Both the position numbers and the translations under genes were made by a program. Shown here piece by piece: positions 35,651 to 46,214 of a stretch of DNA of 64,000 nucleotides. The notes below the pieces were generated by a model that saw only the letters and a program-made list of their open reading frames with translations, was not told where the DNA came from and did not search any database. Source of the DNA: Armillaria gallica (Eukaryota > Basidiomycota > Agaricomycetes > Agaricales > Physalacriaceae); the NCBI GenBank assembly GCA_037576215.1, contig JBANDB010000001.1, forward strand, positions 1,550,001 through 1,614,000. The letters run 5' to 3'. How positions within the stretch are numbered: the first letter of the stretch is position 1; each line of letters starts with the position of its first letter.

Positions 35651-37568
35651 GATTCTTGTATCACAAGATTGTGGTGATTGTATAAGACAGAGAAGTAAAG
35701 GTAAGTCGGAGTAACACTGATCATCATGTAAAGTTCTCCCACGTCCGTATCTCTGACTCGAATGCTGCGGTTCCGACACTGAATTTGAAAATCATTCATT
35801 CTATTTTCACTTCGTAAGCAAGAGTCAGCAATGCGAAAGACAAGTCAGAATCAGGCGGCGGCGGGCATGGTGGTGTTGGTGTTGTTACCGGCACACGGTC
35901 CCAATGAGGAACGTCTGGGCCCACAGCAGCAACGCACGGACCTGTGGGTGAGGGGCATAGTGCTCGGGTCCATGACAACGAACGGGTCGAGATAGCAAGC
36001 GCAATGCACGCGGGATCAAGATACAGGAACACGGGAACGCGGGAACGCAACTCAGACACATGACCAGGACAGGGAAGAAAAGGCTTAATGAAGCAGAGAA
36101 GAAGCGCACGATGAACTCGATCCAAAGTTCGAAGAGGAAAAACTTGTGTTCCCTAGCAAAATGCTGGTAATTGAAGTCTTCATACCAGAGAAGTTGACGA
36201 AAAGGCCGGACCCTTTGTAGCACTACCCATCAATGGAGACTCGACTAGTTGCGATCCACGCCCACACGAACGATACCCGACGGCAATATCGAAATGCGGT
36301 AAGGTAAGATGAACGCCTGGCGCTTTGAAGGTAAAGATAAGAAACCAATGTACCGAGGTGATGGCGGTGCAGGGAAGTGAGAGATGAAGGACATCGATAG
36401 CTCGAAGTAGGCGATGAATGATTGCTCTGTCCGTTGTGTTCGAGAACCCTCCGTTTCCGGTCTTCCAGCTCAGCTGGAGACTCTTCCGAGGAGGGTAGGG
36501 TGGACGGTTGGGCCGGACGGGTTCGTCTGGCACTAGTGAGACGAATACGGGAGTATGGACCCGCAGTATAGGCGTCGCATACTTCGTAGTCGTTGTCAAC
36601 ATGGTCATTTGCCAAGTGCTTGTGAGGCGAGGTGGCATGAAATTTTGTGAGTCGCGAATAGCCGAGTAGATGCTCTCCTCGTCGTAGTAGTGATAATCGT
36701 CGTGATATGCCTGCGCCAAGTTGCCTGAAAGGTCTAGGTACAAACTGTCGTCTTTCGATGACCTTGTCCCCGTAGAGCCGCAAGAGGAATGACTGTGAAG
36801 AAGTGGCGAGGAAGGGGTGAGATGATGGCCCGGGTGGTGCAGTTGCTGTCTTGTGGGCGCTGTTCTAGAGATGTTTTAGCTAGTGCGCTGACTATCCCAG
36901 CGGCCTGTCCTGGAAGAAATTCATTGGAAAATTCGCGAGAAATCTTCTTTCTCATTAGGCGACTCCTTCTGGGCCAGCAGAGATGACGGCGAGAATGTGA
37001 GCGTCTGTGATATCGTTTCTTGTGGTTTTCAGAGTCGAGCAGTAGTCGTAGGACCAGGCTAACGGTCGCACATATTCAGTGCCATTCCTGTCTATGTTAT
37101 CTGCTTTTAAGTAGCCCTTTGCTACGAGGAAGCCCTTCTCCAGTGATGCCATTTCGTCTGGTTGACCGGTGTGCTCGCCAAACTTGGAGACCTAATTTTA
37201 CCGCAATGCCCTACGGTCCTTGCGCCTGTTCGCAGGCAATGTTACTGACGCTGGACGACGAAGACGGACACGGTAAAAACGAAGGAAAAAATGAAGAGAG
37301 CCGCCGCGATCGTGGTAGGAAAGCATTCGGATTTAGCCGGCATCGCTTGTTATTAGCCTCCTGGTACATCTGTGGATCGACTGGTAGAGACTCTCGACTG
37401 GACTTCTAGTGTTCTGTCCGATAATCGCAAGTCTCAGCCTTCGTCATATTCATATCTACTCAGGTACTAATCACTCATCAACACCATACTCGACGACGGT
37501 GCCAAAGTCTAACAGTAACGAAGTTGGTAGTTCTTTACTCGGTCCGTGCAGATTTACACAGCAAAGAT
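35651..37568. other. Mostly unassigned; weak minus-strand ORFs
   Basis: Minus ORFs 36180-36743, 36223-36783, 36734-36955 and 36955-37152 overlap in different frames. The last two (for example LEKGFLVAKGYLKADNIDRN) look mildly protein-like, and an unknown spliced gene is possible, but no consistent model or domain was found. The stretch ends at the LINE target-site duplication. Confidence 0.35.
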
Positions 37569-37583
37569 AGCTTCGAGTTCTTT
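37569..37583. repeat. LINE target-site duplication, left copy
   Basis: Plus-strand AGCTTCGAGTTCTTT, identical over 15 bases to 51605-51619; the bases outside differ. It sits immediately after the last LINE-like codons (in LINE sense). Confidence 0.8.
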
Positions 37584-37700
37584 GTGACCTGTGCGCAATT
37601 GAATCAGTAGTGATGTCTGCCTTCTTTTCATATCTTTTGTGATAGTGGTGAATTTTGTCAGTGGGAAACGAAGGTCGACTCCTTGGAACCGCCGATACCG
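37584..37700 (-). pseudogene. LINE ORF2 3' fragment beyond the nested LTR element
   Basis: The minus frame carries DLRFPLTKFTTITKDMKR then RQTSLLIQLRTGH, the conserved region after RNase H in Tad-like ORF2 proteins. It is separated from the main ORF2 by the 8.5-kb insertion plus its TACCG duplication and stops at the LINE 3' junction. Confidence 0.75.
37696..37700. repeat. LTR element target duplication TACCG, left
   Basis: TACCG immediately left of the left LTR; the same five bases follow the right LTR at 46210-46214. Confidence 0.9.
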
Positions 37701-38073
37701 TGTTGCGTCCGGGCTCAGGAGCAACAATGCAAGGCGACCACAGGCTGTCTCGCGTTCGGGCAGTCACCTATGGTACCGTTGATTGTCACAGTGGAGCGTT
37801 GGAGTAACGTTAGACTCTCGGCGAGCGGTTAGAGAAAAGTCCGGGGTGTATTAACTTAGCTCGAAGCTAGGGTACATGGCTGAGAGCTGTACTACTTATA
37901 TACGATATGTGGAATCTAAAAATGGTTCATGGGCTGCAGCTTCTACTGGAAGTTCTGGGGTGATCTATGGGAATCTTGGGGCATCATGCCAATATGCCGG
38001 TATGCCGAGGTGCCATGAGGTGCCGAGGTGCCGGATAAGATAAGATAAGTTAAAATAAAGAAAAATCGTAACA
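37701..38073 (-). repeat. 3' LTR of the chromovirus
   Basis: 373 bp, identical to 45837-46209 except for two transitions: plus-strand G at 37778 versus A at the matching base near 45914, and CAG versus CGG near 37937/46073. Contains a TATA box in element sense at 37895-37902. Confidence 0.95.
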
Positions 38074-38085
38074 TCACCCCCTTGT
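38074..38085 (-). other. Polypurine tract next to the 3' LTR
   Basis: Element-sense ACAAGGGGGTGA directly abuts the TG of the 3' LTR; such a G-rich purine run primes plus-strand synthesis. Confidence 0.7.
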
Positions 38086-38425
38086 TAAGGCAGGTGTCCC
38101 GACTGCCAGTAAGGTCGCTCCCCGCACTTCATCGTCGTTCCGAATGATCTAGGCTTCCGAGTCTGCGACATTGTCTCCGAAGGGTTTGTTGCCCCTGGAG
38201 ACGAGGGATTTCTCTTTGTCCCATCAACCCCATACGCGCTGCGACATTGTCTTGTCCGATTGGTAGTCGCTACAAGACGAGGATTTTTCGTATGGTGGCG
38301 GCGAGAGGGGTACGGGCAAGTCCTTAACTTGTCCTGGCAGACCTGTTAAGTCGTAAGGTCATAAGCGCGCGTCGTAAAAGTCGTAATCTATGGGGCCCAT
38401 AGCTATCCCCGTTATAGGGCACGCG

Positions 38426-41400
38426 TTACGACCTGGCTGCCCGTATGGCGCCGTGTCGGGTTTCGAAGTCTTCAATTGCGTCCTGGGCGTGCTCCATATC
38501 CTCCTCACGTACCCATGAGTTGTGCTCCCTTGTCCAGCCCTTCCATTTTACGAAGTAATCATGTGTAGTTCGCGATTTTTGGCCTCGTCGGCCGCGGATC
38601 TGTCGTGGTCTGACGTCGAGAACTTCTTCGACTTCGTACTCCTCCTCATTTTCAATCAGGTCCGGCGGCGGTGGAGGAGGGAGTTGCTGATTGGGGAACT
38701 CTGGACGTGTGTATGGTGTCAGGAGCTTCTCGTTGAAGCGTGGGTGAATTTTCCAATGCGGTGGGAGTTGGAGCTTAAACGCACTGGCGCCTGCCTTTTC
38801 CGTGATAAGGAACGGACCAACCCTCTTGTCGTCAAGCTTCTTTTTGGGTCTCGGGAGATGAAGATTCGTGGCGTCCAGCCATACACGATCGCCCACCTGA
38901 TATGGATGCGCGTTTCGCTTCCCTTTATCATATTGCGCCTTCATCTTTTGGGCAGCTTCATCGAGTGCATCCTTTGTCTCCTTGTGGATTCGACTCATTT
39001 TTTGGGCGAAGTTTTCTGCAGCTGGGTTAGAGAGGGACGACGGGCGTCGAGTGTCAGGAAGAACGCGTGGGTTTCTCCCATATAGGACCATGAACGGGCT
39101 CCTACCCGTTGCGCTATGGACACGGTTGTTATGCGCAAATTCTGCTAGCGGCAACCAGTCGCTCCAGTCGTTTTGTCGATGGTTTACGAATATTCGGAGA
39201 TATTTAATGATTTCTTGGTTTACTCTCTCCGTCTGTCCGTCCGTCTGGGGGTGGAATGCCGTAGAAGCGTTCGGCGTGATATCAAGGAGCCGGTACAGTT
39301 CCTTCATGAACTTGGAGACAAATTGAGGGCCCCTGTCTGAGATTACTACTTGCGGCATTCCATGGCGAGCATATACGTGGTCGCGTAATAGGCGCGCCCA
39401 CCCTTCTGCTGACAGTTCCGTGTTGCAGGCAATGGGAATAATGGCTTTGGAGAATCTGTCGACGATTACTAACATGGCGTCATGACCATTGGAGTCGGGA
39501 AGGCCAGTGACCATGTCGACGGAAATATGGGTCCATGGCCCCACCGGTATCTCGTTAGGGTGTAATGGGGCCGCTTTTGCGTGAGTGTCGGCCTTTGTAC
39601 GCTGGCATGTTTCACATCCTTTTACGTATGCTTCAACATCCTTTCGCAACTTGGGCCACCAGTAATCTCGTAAGACTAGTTCCTTCGTCTTTTCGATTCC
39701 GGGGTGTCCCGCCGTAATGTGGTCGTGATACTGGGAAATGATTTCGCCCCGTAGCGTCTTCTTGTGGGGTATGTAAATCCTTCTGTCGTAGTATAGGAGT
39801 CCCCCCCGTCGGGAGACTCCCCGCTCATGGGTCAGGGAGGTCGCTATGCCCTTATCCCACAACTCTTCCTGTCGCGTCGCCTCTTCAACTGTTTGCTGTG
39901 TTTCCGTCGCCATGGGTATGACCAGCGCGCGGAAATGGGAGGCTTCTAGGACGACTATGTTGTCGTTGTCTTTCGTTCCTTGATCGTGATCGCTTCGTCG
40001 GGATAGCAGGTCGGCCTTTACATTTTGAGCGCCGGGTTTATGGAACAGTTTGAAGTGATACTCCGCCAACTCCGTGACCCATCTCGCCTGTCGTCTGTTT
40101 AATTTCTGGGGAAGCCGGAAGTATTGGAGGTTCTGATGATCCGTCCAGATTTCTATATCATGTTTGGCGCCCATGAGATAGTGACGCCACTCCGAGAGGG
40201 CGAGCATGATAGCGAGCAGCTCTTTGTCGTATATTTCGTAGTTCCGTTCCGTGGCGCTAAGGGATTTCGACATGAAGGCTACTGGGCGCCACACACCATT
40301 CTGCTGCTGGCTTAATACCGCGCCTACTGCCCCTTCGCTAGAGTCCGCTTCTACTCGGAAGGGTTTGTCGTCGTTCAGAATGGCGAGGACAACGTCCTCT
40401 GCCATTCGGCATTTCAGCTCCTCGAACGCCTGTTGCTGTGCGGGTCCCCACGTCCATTCCGCGTTCCCCGTGAGTTGGGTTAGGGGTTTGACGACCCTGG
40501 AGTACATTTTAATGAATTTCCGATAGAAGTTCGTGAACCCCAAAAACGATTGAAGCTCCTTTTTTCGCTTTGGTACGGGCCACTCGGCGATTCCGGCGAT
40601 CTTGACCGGATCCATTCGGACCGAGTTTTCGCTGATTATGACTCCTAGGTACTCGGTTTCCAATACTTCAAACTCGCACTTCTCTGCCTTGAGAAAGAGT
40701 TTGTGTTCTCTGAGTCGTTGGAGGACACGTCGTACAACGACTCGATGTTCCTCCAAGGTCTTGGAGAAGATGAGGATGTCGTCTAGGTAGATCGTTACCT
40801 TCCCATCAGCAATCAGGTCCTTGAAGATATCGTTCATCATCCATTGGAATGTCGCTGGGGAATTAGTAAGTCCGAAGAACATGACAGTGGGTTCGAATAG
40901 CCCTCGGTTGGTGCGGAACGCAGCCTTCTCCTCGTCACCATCCCTGATTCGTACATTATTGTACCCCCATCGCACGTCAAGCTTAGTGAAGTACTTGGCT
41001 CCTCGCAGTTTGTCGATTAACTCGGTGATTAGTGGGAGTGGGTAGCGGTTCTTTATGGTCATTTCGTTGAGTTTTCGATAGTCCTGTACGGGCCTTAGGG
41101 TCCCATCCTTCTTCTTAACGAAGAAGAAGGGGGAGGCGAAGGGCGACTTGGATGGGCAGATACGACCCGACTCCAAGTTTTCGTCAAGGAACTTATCTAA
41201 TTGTTCCTGTTCGTTCCGGTTCAAGGGATACACCTTACAGTCCAATGTGGACTTGGCGTTGGGGACTAGTTCGATAGCGTGATCCCAGGGTTTTCGATCT
41301 GGTAGCACGTCAAAGCTGTCCTTTTCGAATAGGTCCCGGAAGGATCGATAGTGCTCGGGTACTAGGTCCTCGAAGGACAGCTTTGGCTTATCCTTGTGGG

Positions 41401-44371
41401 CCTTGGCAGCCAAATCGTTGGCATGGTGCATGGCTCGGACAGTCAACTCTTCCTCCATTCGTACGGCTAGGATGGTTTCCCCTTCTTCTAGCTCGTCCCA
41501 CTGGTCGTCGGGGTCCGCGTCGGGGAGGTGGAGCGGGTTGGACACGCAGTCGCACCGCCCAAAGAGGACGTTCCCGGTTTTCCAATTGACGGTAGGGTTG
41601 TGGCGCTTAAGCCAGTCATGCCCTAGGTATACGTCTCGCTTCCCGAGATTCGTGACTGCGAGGTCGATTCGTTCTCTATGGTGGCCGATGGTTAGGCAGA
41701 GTTCTACGAACTCAGTGACGTCTCCATCTGCGTTACGAGTCCCGTCGGCATTATATACCGGAATGGGGACTCGTACCTTTCGGGTATCCAGTCCGTGTTC
41801 CTCAACGTACGCGCGGTTAATCGCGCTCCCGGTACACCCGCTATCGAGTAGGGCTTTGGTAGCGAGGATCTTTCTTCCGGTGCAAGGTTCTAGGGTAATG
41901 GGGATCATTAAGTCGCTTGTTCCCCCACGGATATACCGAATGGGTTCTTGTAGCTCCCTTAGTCGCTCTGTAGCGGCTAACCATTCCTCCGTACGTAGCT
42001 GGGTCAACAGCTCCCTCGTAAGTTCACCAAGTCGGGAGTTTGGCATCCAAATCCCTAGCCTGGACCGTGCTTCTTCGTCGGATCGTGCCTGTCGTATTCC
42101 CCGGAGGGTCCATTCGGTGCCAAAGGGTTTCATCCACCCAACTGGTACTGTTTCTATGTGAGACTTCTCGGGAGTCGGGACGGAGGGCAAGGAGGGAGAG
42201 GAGAGACCAACTGGGCTTCCCCTCGCTTTCCATTGCCGGTAGGAGGTGTTGTCTTCCTCGTCTGGTACCTCTTCTAGAGCTACCAAATGCCCCCTCTTTA
42301 CCGCCTGGGCGCCAGCGGAATCCCCCTTTTCTTCGGCTGCGCGGTATTCCTCTGGGTCTTCTCCCAAAGAGGAGTCGCGTTTTGATCCATTGCGAACGAG
42401 GTGGGAGTTATGTACCCCAGAGGTGGTGCGTGGTCCTTGAGCACCGGTCCCGACTTTAACTCTTGAGTTGGCCTTACCCGCTACCTCTGGCTCGTCCGAG
42501 CGCTCGGGGCTCAACGGCCCCTCGTTGGTTCCTGTAAAAATCCCGGGCTTTTGCCCTGCACAGCCTAGCCCCGAAGGAGGAGGCGGCGGGGTGTTGCCAG
42601 CTCTCCCCTGGTTTCCGTCCCAGGGGTTCACTTCATTCGGGGTTCGGGTTGCTTCGTCAGGGATAGGAACAGGTCCTGTCCCTGCCCCATCCGGTCGAGG
42701 GACATCTCGAACGTTGAGATGCTGCCGAGTCCCCGCCGTTATGATGGGTGTCGCGCTGGTGGGCGACTTTTCGTCCGATCCGTTCGCCCGCGATGGGTTA
42801 CTTGGCGAACGCTTAGCCGGTTGACAAATCCTGGGGATGGCGGCCCTGGCGTCTAGGTCATTAGTAAGTTTCGTTAGTGGTTCGTAACGGTTGGCTGATT
42901 CTGTAGCTGGTCACGTAGTGGAGGTCACAAGTTGGCGCGTAGGCCGTACATTGTCCGTGTCGATATGTATAAATTTTTTTGAAGTCGCGAGAACCGGCCC
43001 CATACGGGACAGCCGGGGTATAGCCGAATGCGTAGGTAAAATGTCTGTAAAATGTAAAGTAGGGGGCGCATCATCAAATGAAGTACCGCCCCCGAGACCA
43101 GAAGACCGTCCAGTGGGAATCCACGTACCAGTGTAGTCCTTGGTCGCTACGGGCGAATCAGAACCCGAGCGACCTACTCTTTTACCTCCTTCACCTCCGT
43201 CGTAGGCGCGAGTGGTTCCGGTGCCGCCTCGACGGCGCGCACCTCTCGTTTCTCGCCCTTCCCGACGTTGCCTCGCCTTCTTCGCGTCGATGTCCATGGG
43301 TAGTCCCTGTCCCCCAAAAGTTGTGGTTGTGACGGGGACCCATCGTCCCCCATCGTCACGGGCTCTCCCTCCGTCCGTTGGTTTGGCTGTCGATGGCGCG
43401 TCGGATTTCTTGGGTGGGAAGGATTTAGGTACATCCTTCGGCTTCTTCTCGGGGTATCGTTCGATCCCTTGGGTCTGTTCGAAGACCTTTTGCTTCTGCT
43501 TTTCTTCGTACATGAGAGTAATGCGGAGCTTCCACTCCGTGTAGGTACGCGGGATGCCGAACCCGATGTTGGCGATCGTGGCGCCGTAGGATGGCGGGAT
43601 CCCTTTTCAGACCGCGGTGACGAGTACCCCTCGTTCGCCTTGGTCGGTCAGGCGGTTGGCCAGCTTGGCCTCGCGTTCCATCCTCCGGAAGAACACGTGA
43701 GCAGGGTCGTTGTTCATTTTTATTTCAAACATCCTTTTCTCGTGGACGAGTTCGATGGCAGGGTCGCGGAATTGTTGCCGAAAATTATATACGAAGTCGG
43801 TCCAGGAGGGGTATCGGTATCGGGGTCCTGCCTCATAGTCGGCGTCCTCTTCAGGGGTGGATGGTATGGGTGGTTCCGGGGGAACATACCAGTAGTCGTC
43901 CCTTAGGTGGACCCACCATGCCTCAGCTTCTTCTTCCAGGAGCGAGGTGGCAAATCCTACCATAAGGGACGGCATTCCTTGATAATGGTACCGAAAGGTC
44001 TCGAAGTATTGCACGCAGTCTCCGAGAAACCTTTCGATATCGTCGTGCGCCCCCTTGAAGGGAGCGGGGAGCTTTCACAATACGGGTTTCACCCCCGTAA
44101 GCGGGGGTAGGTTGTCACGATCCCAGGCGCTGACAGGCCCCTGGGTTATCGGGCTGAAGTCGGGTGGTCGTGGTACGGAAAATCGGTCTCTGTTGGGGCC
44201 GGGTAGGGGTGGACGCCCTCGGCCTGGTGGCGCCTGCCTCGCATTGGCCAGGTCTTCTTGTAGGCGGATGTTTTCGTCACGTAGGAGCGCGTATTGCTGT
44301 TCCATCCTCTCGATTCGTTGTTCCGCCGTTTCCTGGGGACCCTCGCCCTCGGCCTCGCCCCCTACGTCCAT
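38426..44371 (-). CDS. Gag-Pol polyprotein of the chromovirus, one frame with three in-frame TGA codons
   Basis: A single minus frame of 1982 codons from ATG 44371, interrupted by TGA at 44077-44075, 43609-43607 and 42913-42911, without any frameshift. Gag starts with a coiled coil (RIERMEQQYALLRDENIRL), then PFKGAHDDIERFL and MPSLMVGFATSLLEEEAEAW; no CCHC zinc knuckle is seen, as in Tf1. The uninterrupted 1401-codon Pol part (from 42631) has protease ALLDSGCTGSA (residues 260-270), RT with LDVRWGY and YLDD (615-618), RNase H (about 758-870), integrase with H971, H976, C1006, C1009 and D1039, D1099, E1135, and a terminal chromodomain (VKWKGWTREHNSWV). The chromodomain targets integration to histone-marked chromatin. 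Confidence 0.93.
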
Positions 44372-44381
44372 TCCCCCGTTA

Positions 44382-45587
44382 TCATTGTCGCCCCCGGCGA
44401 GGAGGCGGCTCGTCCCCCTGCCGTGATACGCGCCGCGGTTCCGCCAGTCTTGCGCTGGTCGAAGCGGTGGGGAGTCGGGAAGGGGACCTATCTGCTCGCT
44501 GAGCCGGTGGTCGGGGTATGGGAGGCTCTGGGGGTCCGTCCAAGTCTGGTCGGTTCCCCTCCAGTCGCGCCAATGGGAGAAGGGCGCGTTCCAACGTGGT
44601 CTGCTCCTGTTCGGTCCTGGGGCGGATCCCATGAATCCGGCTTCCTGCCACAGGGCCGTAGTAGGCCCTAGTGCGGTTGGCATGTGCCCTTGCTCGAATG
44701 GTGGCCTCCCTCCCCAATCGAGGAATCGGATCCCCTCGATTAGCGGCGAGGTAGTAGTCCATGTCCTCTCGGATGGGGCAATGGAACCCGGCTCGTTGCG
44801 CCAGGTCCTGCCATCGTAGCTCCCATGCCTCGGCCCGCGCAGGTCCGAGGATGTTGATGTCAATGGCGTCGAGTCTGGGCCAGTCGTAGTCACCTCCGTG
44901 AGGGTTGAGCGGGTCATCATCGTCTCGAGGGCGCGGGGGTCCGGCCACGACGATGGGTTCTGGGGTAACGGGGCGTGGAACATCGGGGGTGTGAGGTACT
45001 CCCCGCTCGTCCATGATGATGAGGGGGATACTATCGTCGGAATCGCTGGAGTCGACCTCAATGGGCCATCATGGGTTTCCGAGGGGTTCCATGACTCGGA
45101 TGGGTAGTCTGCCGGGCAGGTTTCGGAGGTGACTGCGGTAGGTGATACTTCTTCTGGGGATGGTTCCTCTGCTATAGGGTGGGGGGTCGGGGGGGTCCTC
45201 AATCCGTACCTCCCTCGCAGGTTGCGGAACGGGGTTCGGTGCAGGGGTTGATTCGACGGCGGTGGTGGTGCCGCTAGTCTCCCTATTCTCGAAGAACTCC
45301 AGGTTAGATTCGAAGTAGACGGTTGCGGCCTGCGCCTGTCTGCTTCGAGCCTCGGCGGTGCGGAGTCCCGGCCTGACGTAGGCGGGGTCGAGGCGGGGAA
45401 GTTCGACATAGTGTCGAGGAATCGGTGGTGGTGCTGGGACTACGAGCACTCCTCTCCGGTGGAGGAATGTCCAGATCTGTTCACTATATGCGAGGACTAC
45501 CGCTGCCGTAAGCAAACAGATAAGGGTGGTGGCTGCGAGGGCGGTCCCTAGTTCAATGGTTTGTGTGTTGCTTAGGTCGGGGGTCAT
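44382..45587 (-). CDS. ORF B of the chromovirus: extra protein before gag, split by one TGA
   Basis: ATG 45587 overlaps the ORF A stop. There is one N-terminal membrane helix (ALAATTLICLLTAAVVLAY), then a Pro-rich region; an in-frame TGA sits at 45071-45069, after which the same frame stays open to TGA-TAA at 44384. The second half has protein-like content (AIDINILGPARAEAWELRWQ, REDMDYYLAANRGDPIPRLG) that argues for a conserved product. Its end lies only 10 bases before the gag ATG at 44371. No homologous domain is recognised. The frame 45409-44372 on top of it (gag frame) is also open but is Ser/Pro/Thr-rich and less convincing. Confidence 0.6.
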
Positions 45588-45781
45588 CGATCTCGCCTGC
45601 GAGGTTGTTCGATGTCCCGGAGGAGCTGAGAGAGCTGGTAGAGGAGGAATTTGAGCAGGACGAGGACTACGAGGTTTAAGAGAGAGAGTCGCAGAGTGTC
45701 AATCAATGTTCGCCTCGTAGTTGTTGTATTCGCAATAGTCGTAGGCGTACTGGTCGTCGTACCTTGGGGTCTGGTGGGCAT
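45584..45781 (-). CDS. ORF A of the chromovirus: 65-aa membrane peptide
   Basis: First ATG frame after the primer site. A Thr-rich N-terminus is followed by one hydrophobic segment (LSLLNLVVLVLLKFLLYQL) and a basic end (RRRDR). Its stop shares ATGA with the ORF B start. Not a standard gypsy gene; it could be a leader ORF or a membrane-targeting factor. Confidence 0.55.
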   Translation of the reverse strand: MPTRPQGTTTSTPTTIANTTTTRRTLIDTLRLSLLNLVVLVLLKFLLYQLSQLLRDIEQPRRRDR

Positions 45782-45822
45782 AAAACGATCTTCGCGGTGT
45801 ACGGGGGAAGATCGTAGTGGGA

Positions 45823-45835
45823 AGCTTCGAGCTAA
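45823..45835 (-). other. Probable self-primer binding site
   Basis: Element-sense TTAGCTCGAAGCT starts one base after the 5' LTR. It is perfectly complementary over 13 bases to AGCTTCGAGCTAA inside the LTR (45992-46004), at the expected start of the RNA. This is the arrangement known from Tf1, where the 5' end of the RNA folds back, is cleaved and primes minus-strand synthesis. Confidence 0.7.
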
Positions 45836-45836
45836 C

Positions 45837-46209
45837 TGTTGCGTCCGGGCTCAGGAGCAACAATGCAAGGCGACCACAGGCTGTCTCGCGTTCGGGCAGT
45901 CACCTATGGTACCATTGATTGTCACAGTGGAGCGTTGGAGTAACGTTAGACTCTCGGCGAGCGGTTAGAGAAAAGTCCGGGGTGTATTAACTTAGCTCGA
46001 AGCTAGGGTACATGGCTGAGAGCTGTACTACTTATATACGATATGTGGAATCTAAAAATGGTTCATGGGCTGCGGCTTCTACTGGAAGTTCTGGGGTGAT
46101 CTATGGGAATCTTGGGGCATCATGCCAATATGCCGGTATGCCGAGGTGCCATGAGGTGCCGAGGTGCCGGATAAGATAAGATAAGTTAAAATAAAGAAAA
46201 ATCGTAACA
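45837..46209 (-). repeat. 5' LTR of the chromovirus
   Basis: Acts as promoter in element sense: TATATAAG (46038-46031) lies about 34 bases upstream of AGCTTCGAGCTAA (46004-45992), the proposed RNA 5' end and self-primer. Confidence 0.93.
46031..46038 (-). promoter_or_regulatory. TATA box of the 5' LTR
   Basis: Element-sense TATATAAG. Its spacing to the self-primer sequence fits a start of transcription at or next to that sequence. Confidence 0.65.
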
Positions 46210-46214
46210 TACCG
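46210..46214. repeat. LTR element target duplication TACCG, right
   Basis: TACCG immediately right of the right LTR, within LINE ORF2, restoring the LINE frame when one copy is removed. Confidence 0.9.

Larger units (their letters stand above)
37701..46209 (-). mobile_element. Ty3/gypsy chromovirus LTR retrotransposon, near full length, nested in the LINE
   Basis: 8509 bp bounded by two 373-bp LTRs starting TG and ending CA, flanked by TACCG at 37696-37700 and 46210-46214. In element sense (minus) the order is 5' LTR, primer-binding site, ORF A, ORF B, gag, protease, RT, RNase H, integrase, chromodomain, polypurine tract, 3' LTR. The LTRs differ at two positions, so insertion is recent relative to the LINE. 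Protease, RT and integrase catalytic residues are present; in-frame TGA codons in ORF B and gag would block a full polyprotein. The primer site matches its own LTR rather than a recognisable tRNA end, as in Tf1/sushi elements. Confidence 0.95.

Noticed and set aside
38522..42824. Long plus-strand ORFs inside the chromovirus (38522-39085, 41394-42161, 42040-42459)
   Set aside because: They are antisense shadows of Pol, with composition mirroring the conserved minus frame.
42911..44077. TGA as a reassigned or selenocysteine codon
   Set aside because: Host genes in the same window (polo kinase, GPCR, LINE ORF1) use TGA as a normal stop, and no selenocysteine context is seen. CpG decay explains the pattern more simply.
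45069..45409. Open gag-frame extension upstream of ATG 44371 (frame open from 45409) as the true N-terminus of Gag
   Set aside because: It overlaps ORF B, is Ser/Pro/Thr-rich without ordered segments, and ORF B has the more protein-like content. The ATG at 44371 right after ORF B's double stop is a better start.
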